From Streptomyces kanamyceticus (GTDB lineage Bacteria > Actinomycetota > Actinomycetes > Streptomycetales > Streptomycetaceae): DNA of 64,000 bases. This document shows positions 6,507 through 16,376 of the stretch, one piece after another (the stretch's first letter is position 1; each line of letters opens with the position of its first letter). The notes beneath the pieces were generated by a model, which was not told where the DNA came from, ran no database searches, and worked only from the letters and a program-made list of their open reading frames with translations. A program made the position numbers and the translations under genes. The DNA is taken from contig NZ_CP023699.1 of the NCBI RefSeq assembly GCF_008704495.1, positions 1,302,001 through 1,366,000 on the forward strand, written 5' to 3'.

Positions 6507-9059
6507 CTAGAACGCCACCTCGACCCGTAGGCCGCCCTCCGCCTCCCGCAGTTCCACCGATCCGATCCGGCCAGCCGCCCGGACGTCCTCCCGCGCCGCC
6601 GCGAAGCGGTCGAGCGTCGCGCTCGGTGCCGTGATCGTCGCCTTGGCGACCTCCGCGCGCATCGACACCCGCGCCTGCGACTTGGCCCTGCGGACCGCCG
6701 CGATGACCTCGGACGCCGTGGTCAGGACCGCCGCGTCGCCCGCGTGGTCCCGCAGCGCGGACGCGTCAGGCCAGGCGGCTCGGTGCACCGAGCCCTCGCG
6801 CCACCACGACCAGACCTCCTCCGTGACGAACGGCAGGACGGGCGCGAACAGGCGCAGCAGGACGTCGAGCGCCGTGCGCAGGGCCGCCCGTGCCGAGCCG
6901 GTGGCGGCCGCGTCGCCGTGGTCGCCGTACGCGCGGGCCTTGACCAGTTCGACGTAGTCGTCGCAGAAGCGCCAGAAGAGCTGTTCCGTACGTTCCAGCG
7001 CGCGGGCGTAGTCGAAGGCGTCGAAGGCCGCGGTGGCCTCCTCGACGGTCGAGGCGAGCGCGGCGAGCAGCGCGCGGTCGAGCGGCTCGGTGGCGGCCGC
7101 GCCCTCGGGGACGTCGCCGATGCTCAGGACGAACCTGCCGACGTTGAGCAGCTTCATGGCGAGGCGGCGGCCGATCTTCATCTGGCCGGTGTCGAAGGCC
7201 GTGTCCGTGCCGGGGCGGCCGCTCGCCGCCCAGTAGCGGACCGCGTCCGAGCCGTGCTCCTGGAGGAGGTGGCCCGGGGTGACCACATTGCCCCGGGACT
7301 TCGACATCTTCTTGCGGTCGGGGTCCAGGATCCAGCCGGAGATCGACGCGTGCCGCCAGGGCAGCGCCTCGTGCCCGGTGTGGGCGCGCAGGACCGTGGC
7401 GAACAGCCAGGTGCGGATGATCTCGTGGGACTGGGGGCGCAGGTCCATCGGGAAGACCCGGGCGAACAGGTCGGGGTCGGTGAGCCACTTCCCGGCGATC
7501 TGCGGCGTGAGCGACGACGTCGCCCAGGTGTCCATGACGTCCGGGTCGCCGCTGAAGCCGTGCGGCTCGCCGCGCTGGGCCGCCTCGTACCCGGGCGGCG
7601 TCTCCGCGCTCGGGTCGACGGGGAGCGCCGAGAGGTCGGGGACGATCGGGTGGTCGTGGTCGGGCTCCGCGTCGCCGTCCAGCGGGTACCAGACGGGGAT
7701 GGGGACGCCGAAGAAGCGCTGACGGCTGATCAGCCAGTCGCCGTTGAGCCCGCCGACCCAGTTCTCGTAGCGGACCCGCATGTGCGGCGGATGCCAGGTC
7801 AACTCTGCTCCCCGGTCGAGGAGTTGATCGCGCAGGGCGCTGTCCCTGCCGCCGTTGCGGACGTACCACTGGCGGGTGGTGACGATCTCCAGGGGCTTGT
7901 CGCCCTTCTCGAAGAACTTCACCGCGTGGGTGACGGCGCGCGGCTCGCCCCGGAGGTCGCCGCTCGCGCGGAGCATCTCGACGACGCGCTCCCGGGCGGT
8001 GTGCGCGGTGGCGCCCGCCAGCTTCGCGTACGCCGCGACGGCCTCCGGTGCCTCGACGCCGCTCGGCGGCTCGGCGCGGAAGCGGCCGTCCCAGCCGATC
8101 ACCGGGCGCGTGGCGAGCCGCAGTTCGCGCCACCACGTGACATCGGTGGTGTCGCCGAACGTGCAGATCATCGCGGCGCCGGTGCCCTTGTCCCGCGCGG
8201 CGAGGGGGTGGGCGACCACGGGGACCTCGACGTCGAAGAGCGGGGTGCGGACCGTCGTGCCGAACAGGTCCTGGTAGCGCTCGTCGTCCGGGTGCGCGAC
8301 CAGCGCGACGCAGGCGGGCAGGAGCTCGGGGCGGGTGGTGTCGATCAGGACCGTACGGCCTTCCGTGCTGCGGAAGGCGATCCTGTGGAACGCGCCGGGC
8401 CGCTCCCTGTCCTCCAGCTCCGCCTGGGCGACCGCCGTGCGGAACGTGACGTCCCACAGCGTCGGGGCCTCGGCGACGTAGGCCTCACCGCGCGCGAGGT
8501 TCTCCAGGAACGCGAGCTGCGAGGTGGCACGGGCGTCCGCGTCGATTGTCTGGTAGCTGTGCGACCAGTCGACGGACAGGCCGAGCGCACGCCACAGCTC
8601 CTCGAAGACCTGCTCGTCCTGGACGGTGAGCCGCTCGCACAGCTCGATGAAGTTCCGCCGGGAGACGGGCAGCTGCCGCTTGCCCGGCCGCTCGGGCGGG
8701 GCGAAGTCCGGGTCGTACGGCAGGGCGGGGTCGCAGCGGACGCCGAAGTGGTTCTGGACACGGCGCTCGGTCGGCAGTCCGTTGTCGTCCCACCCCATGG
8801 GATAGAAGACTTCCCTGCCGCGCATGCGCTGGTAGCGGGCGATGGTGTCGGTGTGCGTGTACGAGAAGACGTGGCCGACGTGCAGCGAACCGCTGACGGT
8901 GGGCGGCGGGGTGTCGATGGAGAAGATCTCGTCCCGGTGCCTCGACCGGTCGAAGGCGAATACGCCCGACTCGTCCCAGCGCCTCGACCATTTCGCTTCG
9001 AGCCCGTCGAGGACGGGCTTGTCGGGGGCCCCGGAAGGACGGGGAGCGGCATTCGTCAT
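6507..9059 (-). CDS. valS: Valyl-tRNA synthetase, archaeal/Rickettsia-like type
   Basis: 850 residues from ATG 9059; the open frame continues 480 codons upstream only because it runs antisense through the phospholipase gene. Class I synthetase motifs are present: PPPTVSGSLHVGHVF (HIGH-type HVGH, residues 60-63) and KKMSKSRGNVV in the C-terminal half. A CP1 editing insert is visible (TTRPELLPACVALVAHPDD, then DKGTGAAMICTFGDTTDVTWW). The sequence style (TVSGSLHVGHVFSYTHTD, CTFGDTTDVTWW) resembles the archaeal/Rickettsia-type enzyme rather than the usual bacterial NVTGSLHMGHA type. The usual Streptomyces valS-folC context is absent, so this may be a second copy. It charges tRNA-Val with valine. 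Confidence 0.9.
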   Translation of the reverse strand: MTNAAPRPSGAPDKPVLDGLEAKWSRRWDESGVFAFDRSRHRDEIFSIDTPPPTVSGSLHVGHVFSYTHTDTIARYQRMRGREVFYPMGWDDNGLPTERRVQNHFGVRCDPALPYDPDFAPPERPGKRQLPVSRRNFIELCERLTVQDEQVFEELWRALGLSVDWSHSYQTIDADARATSQLAFLENLARGEAYVAEAPTLWDVTFRTAVAQAELEDRERPGAFHRIAFRSTEGRTVLIDTTRPELLPACVALVAHPDDERYQDLFGTTVRTPLFDVEVPVVAHPLAARDKGTGAAMICTFGDTTDVTWWRELRLATRPVIGWDGRFRAEPPSGVEAPEAVAAYAKLAGATAHTARERVVEMLRASGDLRGEPRAVTHAVKFFEKGDKPLEIVTTRQWYVRNGGRDSALRDQLLDRGAELTWHPPHMRVRYENWVGGLNGDWLISRQRFFGVPIPVWYPLDGDAEPDHDHPIVPDLSALPVDPSAETPPGYEAAQRGEPHGFSGDPDVMDTWATSSLTPQIAGKWLTDPDLFARVFPMDLRPQSHEIIRTWLFATVLRAHTGHEALPWRHASISGWILDPDRKKMSKSRGNVVTPGHLLQEHGSDAVRYWAASGRPGTDTAFDTGQMKIGRRLAMKLLNVGRFVLSIGDVPEGAAATEPLDRALLAALASTVEEATAAFDAFDYARALERTEQLFWRFCDDYVELVKARAYGDHGDAAATGSARAALRTALDVLLRLFAPVLPFVTEEVWSWWREGSVHRAAWPDASALRDHAGDAAVLTTASEVIAAVRRAKSQARVSMRAEVAKATITAPSATLDRFAAAREDVRAAGRIGSVELREAEGGLRVEVAF

Positions 9060-9145
9060 GCGTCCGGATGCTATCCGGGGCGGTGCGCGACCGCCGCTCC
9101 ATTTCCTCGCGGGTTCTCTTCCTCGCCGGAGCCCCCGGCGGAGCG

Positions 9146-11203
9146 TCAGCCCGTGGCGATCGCCGGGTCGCTGACGCCCGCGCTGCCGGTCTCCACGTGG
9201 CCCGCGAGCCGCCGCAGGAAGCCCGCGTCCGCGTCGGACTTCACGGTGACGTCGTACCAGCGCTTGCTCGCCCGCAGGTCGACGGTGTGGTCCACGGAGG
9301 CCCCCGCCTTGACCTTGAACGTCTGGCCCGTGCCGCCGTAGGCGTTGGTCACGGTGAGGTTCACGTCGGCGGTGCCCGCGTTCTTCAGGGTGAGCTTGAG
9401 GTTGCCGGACTTCTTGTCGTGCCGGGCGATGACCTCGGGGCCCGCCTTCTTGCCGGGTCCCTTGAAGGTGCGCAGGAAGCCGTTCGGGCCGAAGACGGAG
9501 AGGTCGTACGCGTCCTTGGAGTACGCCGAGTTCCAGGTGTCGGCGATGGTCTTGCCCGCCTCCGTGGTGTACGTCCAGGGCCCGTCGGTCCGGTTGGCCG
9601 AGCGGACGTGGAAGCAGACGCCCGCCTTGTCGCCACCGCTGAAGGTGAGCGTGAACTTGCCCGCTGCCGCGTCCGCGGCGCCGTCCACGAGCGGGGCGTA
9701 GGGCAGCGGGCGGGCGGGCCGGGAGCCGCGCTCCTGCTTGGGCAGCGCCGGGTTGGCGGGCGGCTTGGGGAAGTAGTCGGGGTGGCGCGCGTGGTCCGGC
9801 GGCTCGTAGGCCGCGGTGTCCGGGAGGTCCGCCGGGTCGGTGTCCTTGCCGCTGAAGTCGAAGGCGGAGGTGAGGTCGCCGCAGATCGCGCGGCGCCACG
9901 GCGAGATGTTGGGCTCCTTGACGCCGAAGCGGTTCTCCATGAACCGGATGATCGACGTGTGGTCGAAGACCTCGGAGTTCACGTAGCCGCCGGTGCTCCA
10001 CGGCGAGACGACGACCATCGGGACGCGCTGGCCGAGGCCGTAGTGCCCGGCGCCGTAGGAGATGTTGCCCGGGAAGTAGTCCAGGGTGGTGTCGACCGTG
10101 GACTTGCCCTGGTTGGCGTCCTTCGGGACGTACGGCGGGACGACGTGGTCGAAGTAGCCGTCGTTCTCGTCGTAGGTGATGAACAGCGCTGTCTTGGCCC
10201 ACACCTCGGGGTTGGAGGTGAGCGCGTCGAGGACCTGGGAGATGTACCAGGCGCCGTAGTTCACCGGCCAGTTGGGGTGCTCGCAGAACGCCTCGGGGGC
10301 GGCGATGTAGGAGACCTGCGGGAGCTTGTCGGCCTTGACGTCGGCCTTGAGGAGGTCGAAGTAGCCGTCGCCCGCCTTGGCGTTGGTGCCGGTGCGGGCC
10401 TTCTCGAAGAGCGGGTCGCCGGGCTTGGCGTTGCGGTACTTGTTGAAGTAGAGCAGGGAGTTGTCGCCGTAGTTGCCGCGGTAGGCGTCGTCGATCCAGC
10501 CCCACTTGCCCGCCGCGTCCAGGCCGTCGCCGATGTCCTGGTAGACCTTCCAGGAGACGCCCGCCTGCTCCAGGCGCTCGGCGTACGTCGTCCAGTCGTA
10601 GCCCGCCTCCTGGTTGCCGAGGACGGGACCGCCGCCCTTGCCGTCGTTGCCGACGTGGCCGCTGAGCATGTAGTAGCGGTTGGGGTCGGTGGCCCCCATG
10701 AACGAGCAGTGGTAGTCGTCGCAGACGGTGAACGCGTCGGCGAGCGCGTAGTGGAAGGGGATGTCGTCCCGCTTCAGGTACGCCATGGTCCGCTCGGACT
10801 TGGCATTGATCCAGTTGTCGTACGCGCCGCCGGCGAAGGCGCTGTGGCCGCCCGCCCAGTCGTGGTCGAGGCCCGCGATGAACTGCATGCCCAGGTCCTC
10901 GGCGTCCGGGTGGAAGGGCAGCACCTCCTTGCCGCCGCCGCTCTGGTTCCAGACCGGCTTGCCGCTGGGCAGGGTCACCGGGCGCGGGTCGCCGAAGCCG
11001 CGTACGCCCTTCATCGTGCCGAAGTAGTGGTCGAAGGACCTGTTCTCCTGCATGAGCACCACGACGTGCTCGACGTCCTTGATGGTGCCGGTGGCGCGCC
11101 GGGCGGGCAGGGACGCGGCGCGGGCGATCCTCTGGTTGAGCATGGCGAACGTCGCGGTACCGCCGGCCAGCTGCATGAAGCGGCGCCGATTGAGTTCAGG
11201 CAT
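9146..11203 (-). CDS. Tat-exported phosphocholine-type phospholipase C
   Basis: 685 residues from ATG 11203, giving an N-terminal twin-arginine signal (LNRRRFMQLAGG). The alkaline-phosphatase-like catalytic domain begins VEHVVVLMQENRSFDHYFG (about residues 44-62), the metal-binding and nucleophile region of bacterial PC-PLC/acid phosphatases. Two beta-rich DUF756-type repeats occupy the last 190 residues (FTLTFSGGDKAGVCFHV..., LKLTLKNAGTADVNLTV...). The family cleaves phospholipid headgroups outside the cell, supplying phosphate and carbon. It lies 86 bases upstream of valS on the same strand. Pho regulation is common for the family, but I did not find a convincing PHO box. Confidence 0.92.
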   Translation of the reverse strand: MPELNRRRFMQLAGGTATFAMLNQRIARAASLPARRATGTIKDVEHVVVLMQENRSFDHYFGTMKGVRGFGDPRPVTLPSGKPVWNQSGGGKEVLPFHPDAEDLGMQFIAGLDHDWAGGHSAFAGGAYDNWINAKSERTMAYLKRDDIPFHYALADAFTVCDDYHCSFMGATDPNRYYMLSGHVGNDGKGGGPVLGNQEAGYDWTTYAERLEQAGVSWKVYQDIGDGLDAAGKWGWIDDAYRGNYGDNSLLYFNKYRNAKPGDPLFEKARTGTNAKAGDGYFDLLKADVKADKLPQVSYIAAPEAFCEHPNWPVNYGAWYISQVLDALTSNPEVWAKTALFITYDENDGYFDHVVPPYVPKDANQGKSTVDTTLDYFPGNISYGAGHYGLGQRVPMVVVSPWSTGGYVNSEVFDHTSIIRFMENRFGVKEPNISPWRRAICGDLTSAFDFSGKDTDPADLPDTAAYEPPDHARHPDYFPKPPANPALPKQERGSRPARPLPYAPLVDGAADAAAGKFTLTFSGGDKAGVCFHVRSANRTDGPWTYTTEAGKTIADTWNSAYSKDAYDLSVFGPNGFLRTFKGPGKKAGPEVIARHDKKSGNLKLTLKNAGTADVNLTVTNAYGGTGQTFKVKAGASVDHTVDLRASKRWYDVTVKSDADAGFLRRLAGHVETGSAGVSDPAIATG

Positions 11204-11752
11204 GAGTATGTGGACCTCGTTGTGTGGGGGACGCGAGCGGGGTGAAGTGTGCCAAGGGGAGCAAGCAATAAGGAAGGGTCTGTGACGGGCGTGTGAAGAG
11301 AAGTCCAACCTCTGACGGGCGGGACACAAGTCCCGGCCATTTGGGACCTAAGGCCCACATTTGACATATGGGAATACACATGTCTCACTTGGCCGTGCGC
11401 CACTCCGAGGCGTGTTCTTCATCCGTCCCGCGATCGCAAGGAGGTGTTCGGGATGAGTCCCGAAGGAAGTCCTTGCGTCAGCGGTGACCTTCTCTGAGAC
11501 GGCTTTCCGCCTCTCCTGAAGCCGCTTTTCGTCTCTCCTGAAGCCGCCCCGCGCCGCTTCCGAGGCCGAATTACGCCGCTGTTTCCCTTTTCTGTCGCGC
11601 CGCCGTCGCGCTGTCGTCGCGGCGATGCCCCCTGCCCTGCCGTCGCCTTTCGCCGCCGGTACGACCAGGGATTTCTTCACGTCCCATTCACACATCCACG
11701 TCCTCGTGCACGGGCCTGCTTCGTCATGCCCCCGCACGGAGGGAGGTCTGCC
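11204..11752. other. 549-base divergent intergenic region
   Basis: Lies between phospholipase C (reverse) and mgtA (forward). It contains a less GC-rich stretch around 11330-11390 suited to promoters, and a tandem pair of TCTCCTGAAGCCGC (11512-11525 and 11534-11547, period 22). A GGAGGGAGGT ribosome site precedes the mgtA ATG. The long leader of mgtA could hold an Mg2+-responsive element, but I do not recognise an M-box or ykoK-type riboswitch in it. No convincing small ORF. Confidence 0.5.
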
Positions 11753-14485
11753 ATGAACAAGCTGATTCCCCAGGTACGCCTGGCACCGCCGGGCGAGAAC
11801 CCCAACCCCCGCACCCCCGGCGGCCGCCGGGAGCGCAAGGCCGCCGAGCTGGAGACCCGCACCCGCGAAGTCGGCGCGCGGCTCGCCGACTTCAGCGCAA
11901 GGCCCGCCCGCGACGTGCTGCGCGAGCTCGGCGCGAGCACCCGCGGACTGCGCCAGGACCAGGTCCTGGCGCGCCTGGAGCGGCACGGCGCCAACGCCGT
12001 CGCCCACGAGAAGGCGCCGCACTGGACGTGGCAGCTCGCCAAGTCCTTCTGGAACCCCTTCATCGGCGTCCTCGCCGTCCTGGCCGCCGTCATGTTCTGG
12101 CAGGACCCCGCGGACCCCGGCGTCCTCATCCTCTCCGCGATGGTGCTGATCAGCGCCCTGCTGCGGTTCTCGCAGGAGTTCCGCTCCACCAGGTCGGCCC
12201 AGGCGCTCAAGGAACTGGTCACCACGACGTGCGCGGTGCGGCGCCGCTGGAGCGAGCAGGGGGGCACCGAAGAGGTGCCCATGGAGGACGTCGTCCCCGG
12301 CGACATCGTCCTGCTCGCGGCCGGTGACCTGGTCCCCGCCGATCTGCGGCTGATCACCGCCAAGGACCTGATGGTCAGCCAGGCCGCGCTGTCCGGCGAG
12401 TCGCTGCCCGCCGCGAAGGCCGACACGCGGGGCCACGACTACGGCCAGCGGGCGACCGCCGACCCCGTCGAGGCCGACAACCTCTGCCTGATGGGCACCT
12501 CGGTCACCTCGGGCACGGCCACCGGCGTGGTCGTCGCCACCGGCACCGACACCTACTTCGGCTCGATGGCGGGCGCCCTGGTCGGCGACCGTCCGCAGAC
12601 CAGCTTCGACCTGGGCGTGAAGCGCGTCAGCTTCCTGCTCATCCGCTTCATGCTGGTGATGGTCCCGGTCGTGCTCGCCATCAACGGCTTCACCAAGGGC
12701 GACTGGAACGAGGCGCTGCTCTTCGCGATCTCCGTGGCGGTCGGCCTGACCCCCGAGATGCTGCCCATGGTGGTCTCCGCCAACCTGGCGCGCGGCGCCG
12801 TCGCGATGTCCCGGCACAAGGTGGTCGTCAAGCAGCTCAACGCCATCCAGAACCTGGGCGCGATGGACGTCCTGTGCACGGACAAGACCGGCACGCTCAC
12901 CGAGGACCGCATCGTCCTCGACCGCTACCTCGACGTGCACGGCCACGAGGACGCCGAGGTCCTGGAGTACGCCTACCTCAACTCGCACTTCCAGACCGGC
13001 CTTCGCAACCTCATGGACCAGGCGGTCATCGACCGCGTCGACGAGGCCGAGGAGGTTGTCGTCGACACGCGCTACACGATGGTCGACGAGATCCCCTTCG
13101 ACTTCGCGCGGCGGCGGATGTCCGTCGTCCTGAACCGCAACGGCCTCCTCGGTGACGTGGGCCGCCCCGAGCACGTCATGGTCACCAAGGGCGCGGTCGA
13201 GGAAGTCCTCGGCCTGTGCGGCCACATGATGGAGCGCGGCGAGCGGGTCGAGCTGACCGACCAGCTGCGGGCCCACGTGACCTTCGTGAGCGAGCGGCAC
13301 AACCGCGAGGGGCTGCGGGTGCTCGCCGTGGCGACCCGCACCATGTCCACTCCTCGCGACACCTACTCGGTGGCGGACGAGTCGGAGCTGACGCTCGTCG
13401 GCTTCCTCGCCTTCCTCGACCCGCCGAAGAAGGACGCGGCGGACGCCCTGCGCGCGCTCGCCGAGAACGGCGTCGCCGTCAAGGTCGTCACCGGCGACAA
13501 CGAACTGGTGGCCGCGCGGGTCTGCGCGGACGTCGGTCTGGAGGCCGGGGAGCTGATCACCGGTGCCACCGTCGACCTGGTCGACGACGTCGAGCTGATC
13601 CGGCTCGCCCGTACGACCACGGTGTTCGCCAAGGTCAACCCGGTCCAGAAGGCGCGGATCGTCCGCGCCCTGAAGGCCGACGGACACACCGTCGGGTTCC
13701 TCGGGGACGGCATCAACGACGCGGCGGCGCTGCGCGAGGCCGATGTGGGCGTCTCGGTGGACACGGCCGTGGACATCGCCAAGGAGTCCGCGGACATCAT
13801 CCTCCTGGAGAAGGACCTGATGGTCCTGGAGCAGGGCATGTTGATGGGTCGTCAGACGTTCGGCAACACCATCAAGTACATCAAGATGACCGCGTCGTCG
13901 AACTTCGGCAACGTCTTCTCGGTCCTGGTCGCCTCGGCCTTCCTGCCCTTCCAGCCGATGCTCGCCATCCAGCTGCTCGTACAGAACCTCTGCTACGACA
14001 TCAGCCAACTCTCCATCCCCTGGGACCGGATGGACAAGGAGTACCTGCGCAAGCCGCGGAAGTGGGACGCGAAGGACATCGGCCGGTTCATGATCCGGAT
14101 CGGTCCGATCAGCTCGATCTTCGACATCACGACGTTCCTGCTGATGTGGTACGTCTTCTCGGCCAACACGGTCGGCGAGCAGACCCTGTTCCACTCCGGC
14201 TGGTTCGTCGAGGGCCTCCTCTCACAGACGCTGATCGTGCACATGATCCGTACGCAGAAGATCCCGTTCGTCCAGTCGCGGGCCTCCCTGCCGGTCCTGG
14301 TGATGACGGGCTCGATCATGCTGCTCGGCCTGTGGCTGCCGTTCTCCCCGCTGGCGTCCGCACTCTCGCTCCAGCCGCTGCCGATGAGCTACTTCCCGTG
14401 GCTGATCGGGACGCTCCTGGCGTACTGCGCGCTGACGCAGGGCGTGAAGACGTGGTACATCCGGCGCTATCACAGCTGGCTGTGA
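11753..14485 (+). CDS. mgtA: Mg2+-importing P-type (P3B) ATPase
   Basis: 910 residues from ATG 11753, with a GGGAGGT site just upstream. Hallmarks: actuator-domain SGESLPAAK (about residue 216), phosphorylation motif DKTGTLT with D377, hinge GDGINDAAALREADVGVSVD (about residues 653-672), and about ten membrane segments. The DVVPGDIVLLAAGDLVPADLRL and QNLCYDISQLSIPWDRMD blocks are typical of MgtA/MgtB rather than other P-type ATPases. It imports Mg2+ at ATP cost and is normally induced at low Mg2+. Divergent from the phospholipase C gene. Confidence 0.95.
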   Translation: MNKLIPQVRLAPPGENPNPRTPGGRRERKAAELETRTREVGARLADFSARPARDVLRELGASTRGLRQDQVLARLERHGANAVAHEKAPHWTWQLAKSFWNPFIGVLAVLAAVMFWQDPADPGVLILSAMVLISALLRFSQEFRSTRSAQALKELVTTTCAVRRRWSEQGGTEEVPMEDVVPGDIVLLAAGDLVPADLRLITAKDLMVSQAALSGESLPAAKADTRGHDYGQRATADPVEADNLCLMGTSVTSGTATGVVVATGTDTYFGSMAGALVGDRPQTSFDLGVKRVSFLLIRFMLVMVPVVLAINGFTKGDWNEALLFAISVAVGLTPEMLPMVVSANLARGAVAMSRHKVVVKQLNAIQNLGAMDVLCTDKTGTLTEDRIVLDRYLDVHGHEDAEVLEYAYLNSHFQTGLRNLMDQAVIDRVDEAEEVVVDTRYTMVDEIPFDFARRRMSVVLNRNGLLGDVGRPEHVMVTKGAVEEVLGLCGHMMERGERVELTDQLRAHVTFVSERHNREGLRVLAVATRTMSTPRDTYSVADESELTLVGFLAFLDPPKKDAADALRALAENGVAVKVVTGDNELVAARVCADVGLEAGELITGATVDLVDDVELIRLARTTTVFAKVNPVQKARIVRALKADGHTVGFLGDGINDAAALREADVGVSVDTAVDIAKESADIILLEKDLMVLEQGMLMGRQTFGNTIKYIKMTASSNFGNVFSVLVASAFLPFQPMLAIQLLVQNLCYDISQLSIPWDRMDKEYLRKPRKWDAKDIGRFMIRIGPISSIFDITTFLLMWYVFSANTVGEQTLFHSGWFVEGLLSQTLIVHMIRTQKIPFVQSRASLPVLVMTGSIMLLGLWLPFSPLASALSLQPLPMSYFPWLIGTLLAYCALTQGVKTWYIRRYHSWL

Positions 14486-14590
14486 CGGGGTGACGCGGCT
14501 GACACGGGACTAGGTGCTGGGGGCAACCACGCGGGACAATGGCTGCCCCTGGCACCTCCCAGCGCCCCCGAGACCGCCCTGAGGAGAACC

Positions 14591-15796
14591 ATGACCCTGC
14601 GCGTCCATGGCACCTGCGCCCCCGAGTTCGCCGAGGTGCGGGAGGAATTCGAGCGGAACTTCGCCGAGCGGGACGACCTCGGGGCGTCGGTCGCCGCCGT
14701 CGTCGACGGCGAGTTCGCCGTCGATCTGTGGGCCGGTGACGCGGACCTGACGGGCACCCGCCCGTGGCAGCGCGACACGCTCGTCAACGTCTACTCCGTC
14801 ACCAAGGGGATGACGGCGCTCTGCGCCCACCTCCTCGTGGACCGGGGCGAGTTGGACCTGGACGCGCCGGTCGCGCGGTACTGGCCCGAGTTCGCGCGCG
14901 AGGGCAAGAGCGACATCCCGGTGCGCTGGCTGCTCAGCCACCGCGCCGGGATCATCGCGCCGGGCGAGCCGCTGCCGCCCGGCGCCCTGTACGACTGGGA
15001 GCGGGTGACCGACGCGCTCGCGGCGACGGCGCCGTGGTGGAAGCCGGGCAGCAGGCAGGGCTACCACGCGGTGACGTTCGGGTTCCTGGTCGGCGAGGTG
15101 GTGCGGCGGATCACGGGCGTCTCGGTCGGCACGTTCCTGCGCGCCGAAGTGACGGGGCCGCTCGGCGCCGACGTCCACATCGGTACGCCGGAGAGCGAGC
15201 ACGGGCGGTGCGCGGACCTGGCACCCGCGCTGAGCCCTCCCGCGCCCGCGAAGGAACAGGCCCTGGCGGACCAGCCGTTCGGCGCCCCCGAGCCGCCGGT
15301 GCGCGGGATCGACGACCACCCGATGGCGGCCGTCACGATGGCCATGCGCTACCTGCCGATCAGCGACGTGAACGGCCCGGCCTACCGCGCGGCGGAGATC
15401 CCCTCGGTCAACGCCCACGCCACCGCGCGCGGACTGGCCACGGTCTACGCCGAGTTGGCCGCCGGACGGCTGCTCCGCGCCGACACGCTGGAGCGGCTGC
15501 GCACCCTGCAGAGCGAGCCCGACGAGCCGGACCTGGTACTGCGGGGCCTCACCCCGTTCGGCGAGAACTGGCCCTGGGCGCTCGGCTACATGCTCAACCA
15601 GTACGGCCAGGCGGGCTCCAACCCACGGGCGTTCGGGCACGGCGGCATGGGCGGTTCGTACACCTTCGCCGACCCGGAGAACGGGGTGGCGTACGCGTAC
15701 GTCATGAACCGGATGGGCGGCGGCACCTCCGGCGAGGACCTGCGCAGCATCCATCTGGTCGGCGCGCTCTACCGGGGCCTGCACGCACGCGGCTGA
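14591..15796 (+). CDS. Beta-lactamase-fold serine hydrolase (esterase/EstB-like)
   Basis: 401 residues with no signal peptide. The SxxK nucleophile motif is SVTK (about residues 74-77); a Tyr in GYHAVTFGF (about 157) stands at the YxN position, and HGGMGGS (about 350) replaces the KTG motif. This is the class C beta-lactamase-like esterase family, cytoplasmic in actinobacteria; likely an ester hydrolase rather than a drug-resistance enzyme. A GAGGAGA site precedes the ATG. Confidence 0.85.
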   Translation: MTLRVHGTCAPEFAEVREEFERNFAERDDLGASVAAVVDGEFAVDLWAGDADLTGTRPWQRDTLVNVYSVTKGMTALCAHLLVDRGELDLDAPVARYWPEFAREGKSDIPVRWLLSHRAGIIAPGEPLPPGALYDWERVTDALAATAPWWKPGSRQGYHAVTFGFLVGEVVRRITGVSVGTFLRAEVTGPLGADVHIGTPESEHGRCADLAPALSPPAPAKEQALADQPFGAPEPPVRGIDDHPMAAVTMAMRYLPISDVNGPAYRAAEIPSVNAHATARGLATVYAELAAGRLLRADTLERLRTLQSEPDEPDLVLRGLTPFGENWPWALGYMLNQYGQAGSNPRAFGHGGMGGSYTFADPENGVAYAYVMNRMGGGTSGEDLRSIHLVGALYRGLHARG

Positions 15797-15818
15797 GGTC
15801 CCGGGCGAAGATGGTGGC

Positions 15819-16376
15819 ATGAGCGCTTCCCAGAGACGTATCACCTTCTTCACCGACAACGCGTCGGACACCCGCTACAAGGGACCGAGCACCGGGGACG
15901 AACGCACTCTGCTCACCGACCAGTTGGCCATCCAGCGGGCCACGCTCGAGCTGAAGTGCGCGGGCCTCACCAAGGAGCTGGGCGAGCGGTCCGCCGCGCC
16001 GTCCACCCTCTCGCTGCTCGGCCTGGTGCGGCACGTGACCGACATGGAACGCCGCTGGTTCCGGCTCTGTCTGGCCGGGCTCGACGAGCAGCCGCTCTAT
16101 GCGACGCCGGACAACGCCGACAACGACATCGACGGGGCGGCGGCCGACCCCGCCCCCGAGACCGTCGCGGCGGCCTGGGAGGCCTGGCGCGCCGAGGTCG
16201 AGTTCGCCGAACGCTTCGTGGCCGAGGCGCCCCACTTCGACGTCGAGGGCCACAACCCCTGGCGCGGGACGGTGTCGCTGCGCTGGGTGCTGATCCACGT
16301 GATCCAGGAGTACGCCCGCCACAACGGCCACGCCGATCTGCTCCGTGAGCGGATCGACGGGGCGGTGGGCCTGTGA
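15819..16376 (+). CDS. DinB-fold DUF664 protein (mycothiol-dependent enzyme family)
   Basis: 185 residues. The four-helix DinB/YfiT fold is shown by the metal-ligand helices LVRHVTDMERRWFRLCL (about residues 68-84) and HVIQEYARHNGHADLLRE (about 158-175, HxxxH-like pair). The DUF664 branch is thought to act as mycothiol or bacillithiol S-transferases with a divalent metal. It starts 23 bases after the serine hydrolase and its stop overlaps the TetR start (GTGA), so the three form an operon. Confidence 0.85.
   Translation: MSASQRRITFFTDNASDTRYKGPSTGDERTLLTDQLAIQRATLELKCAGLTKELGERSAAPSTLSLLGLVRHVTDMERRWFRLCLAGLDEQPLYATPDNADNDIDGAAADPAPETVAAAWEAWRAEVEFAERFVAEAPHFDVEGHNPWRGTVSLRWVLIHVIQEYARHNGHADLLRERIDGAVGL

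Noticed and set aside
6507..10505. 1332-residue reading frame containing valS
   Set aside because: The extra 480 codons run on the same strand through the phospholipase C gene in another frame; the synthetase starts at ATG 9059.
11204..11752. Mg2+ riboswitch (M-box) before mgtA, or PHO box before phospholipase C
   Set aside because: No recognisable M-box core or GTTCACC-like direct repeats were found.
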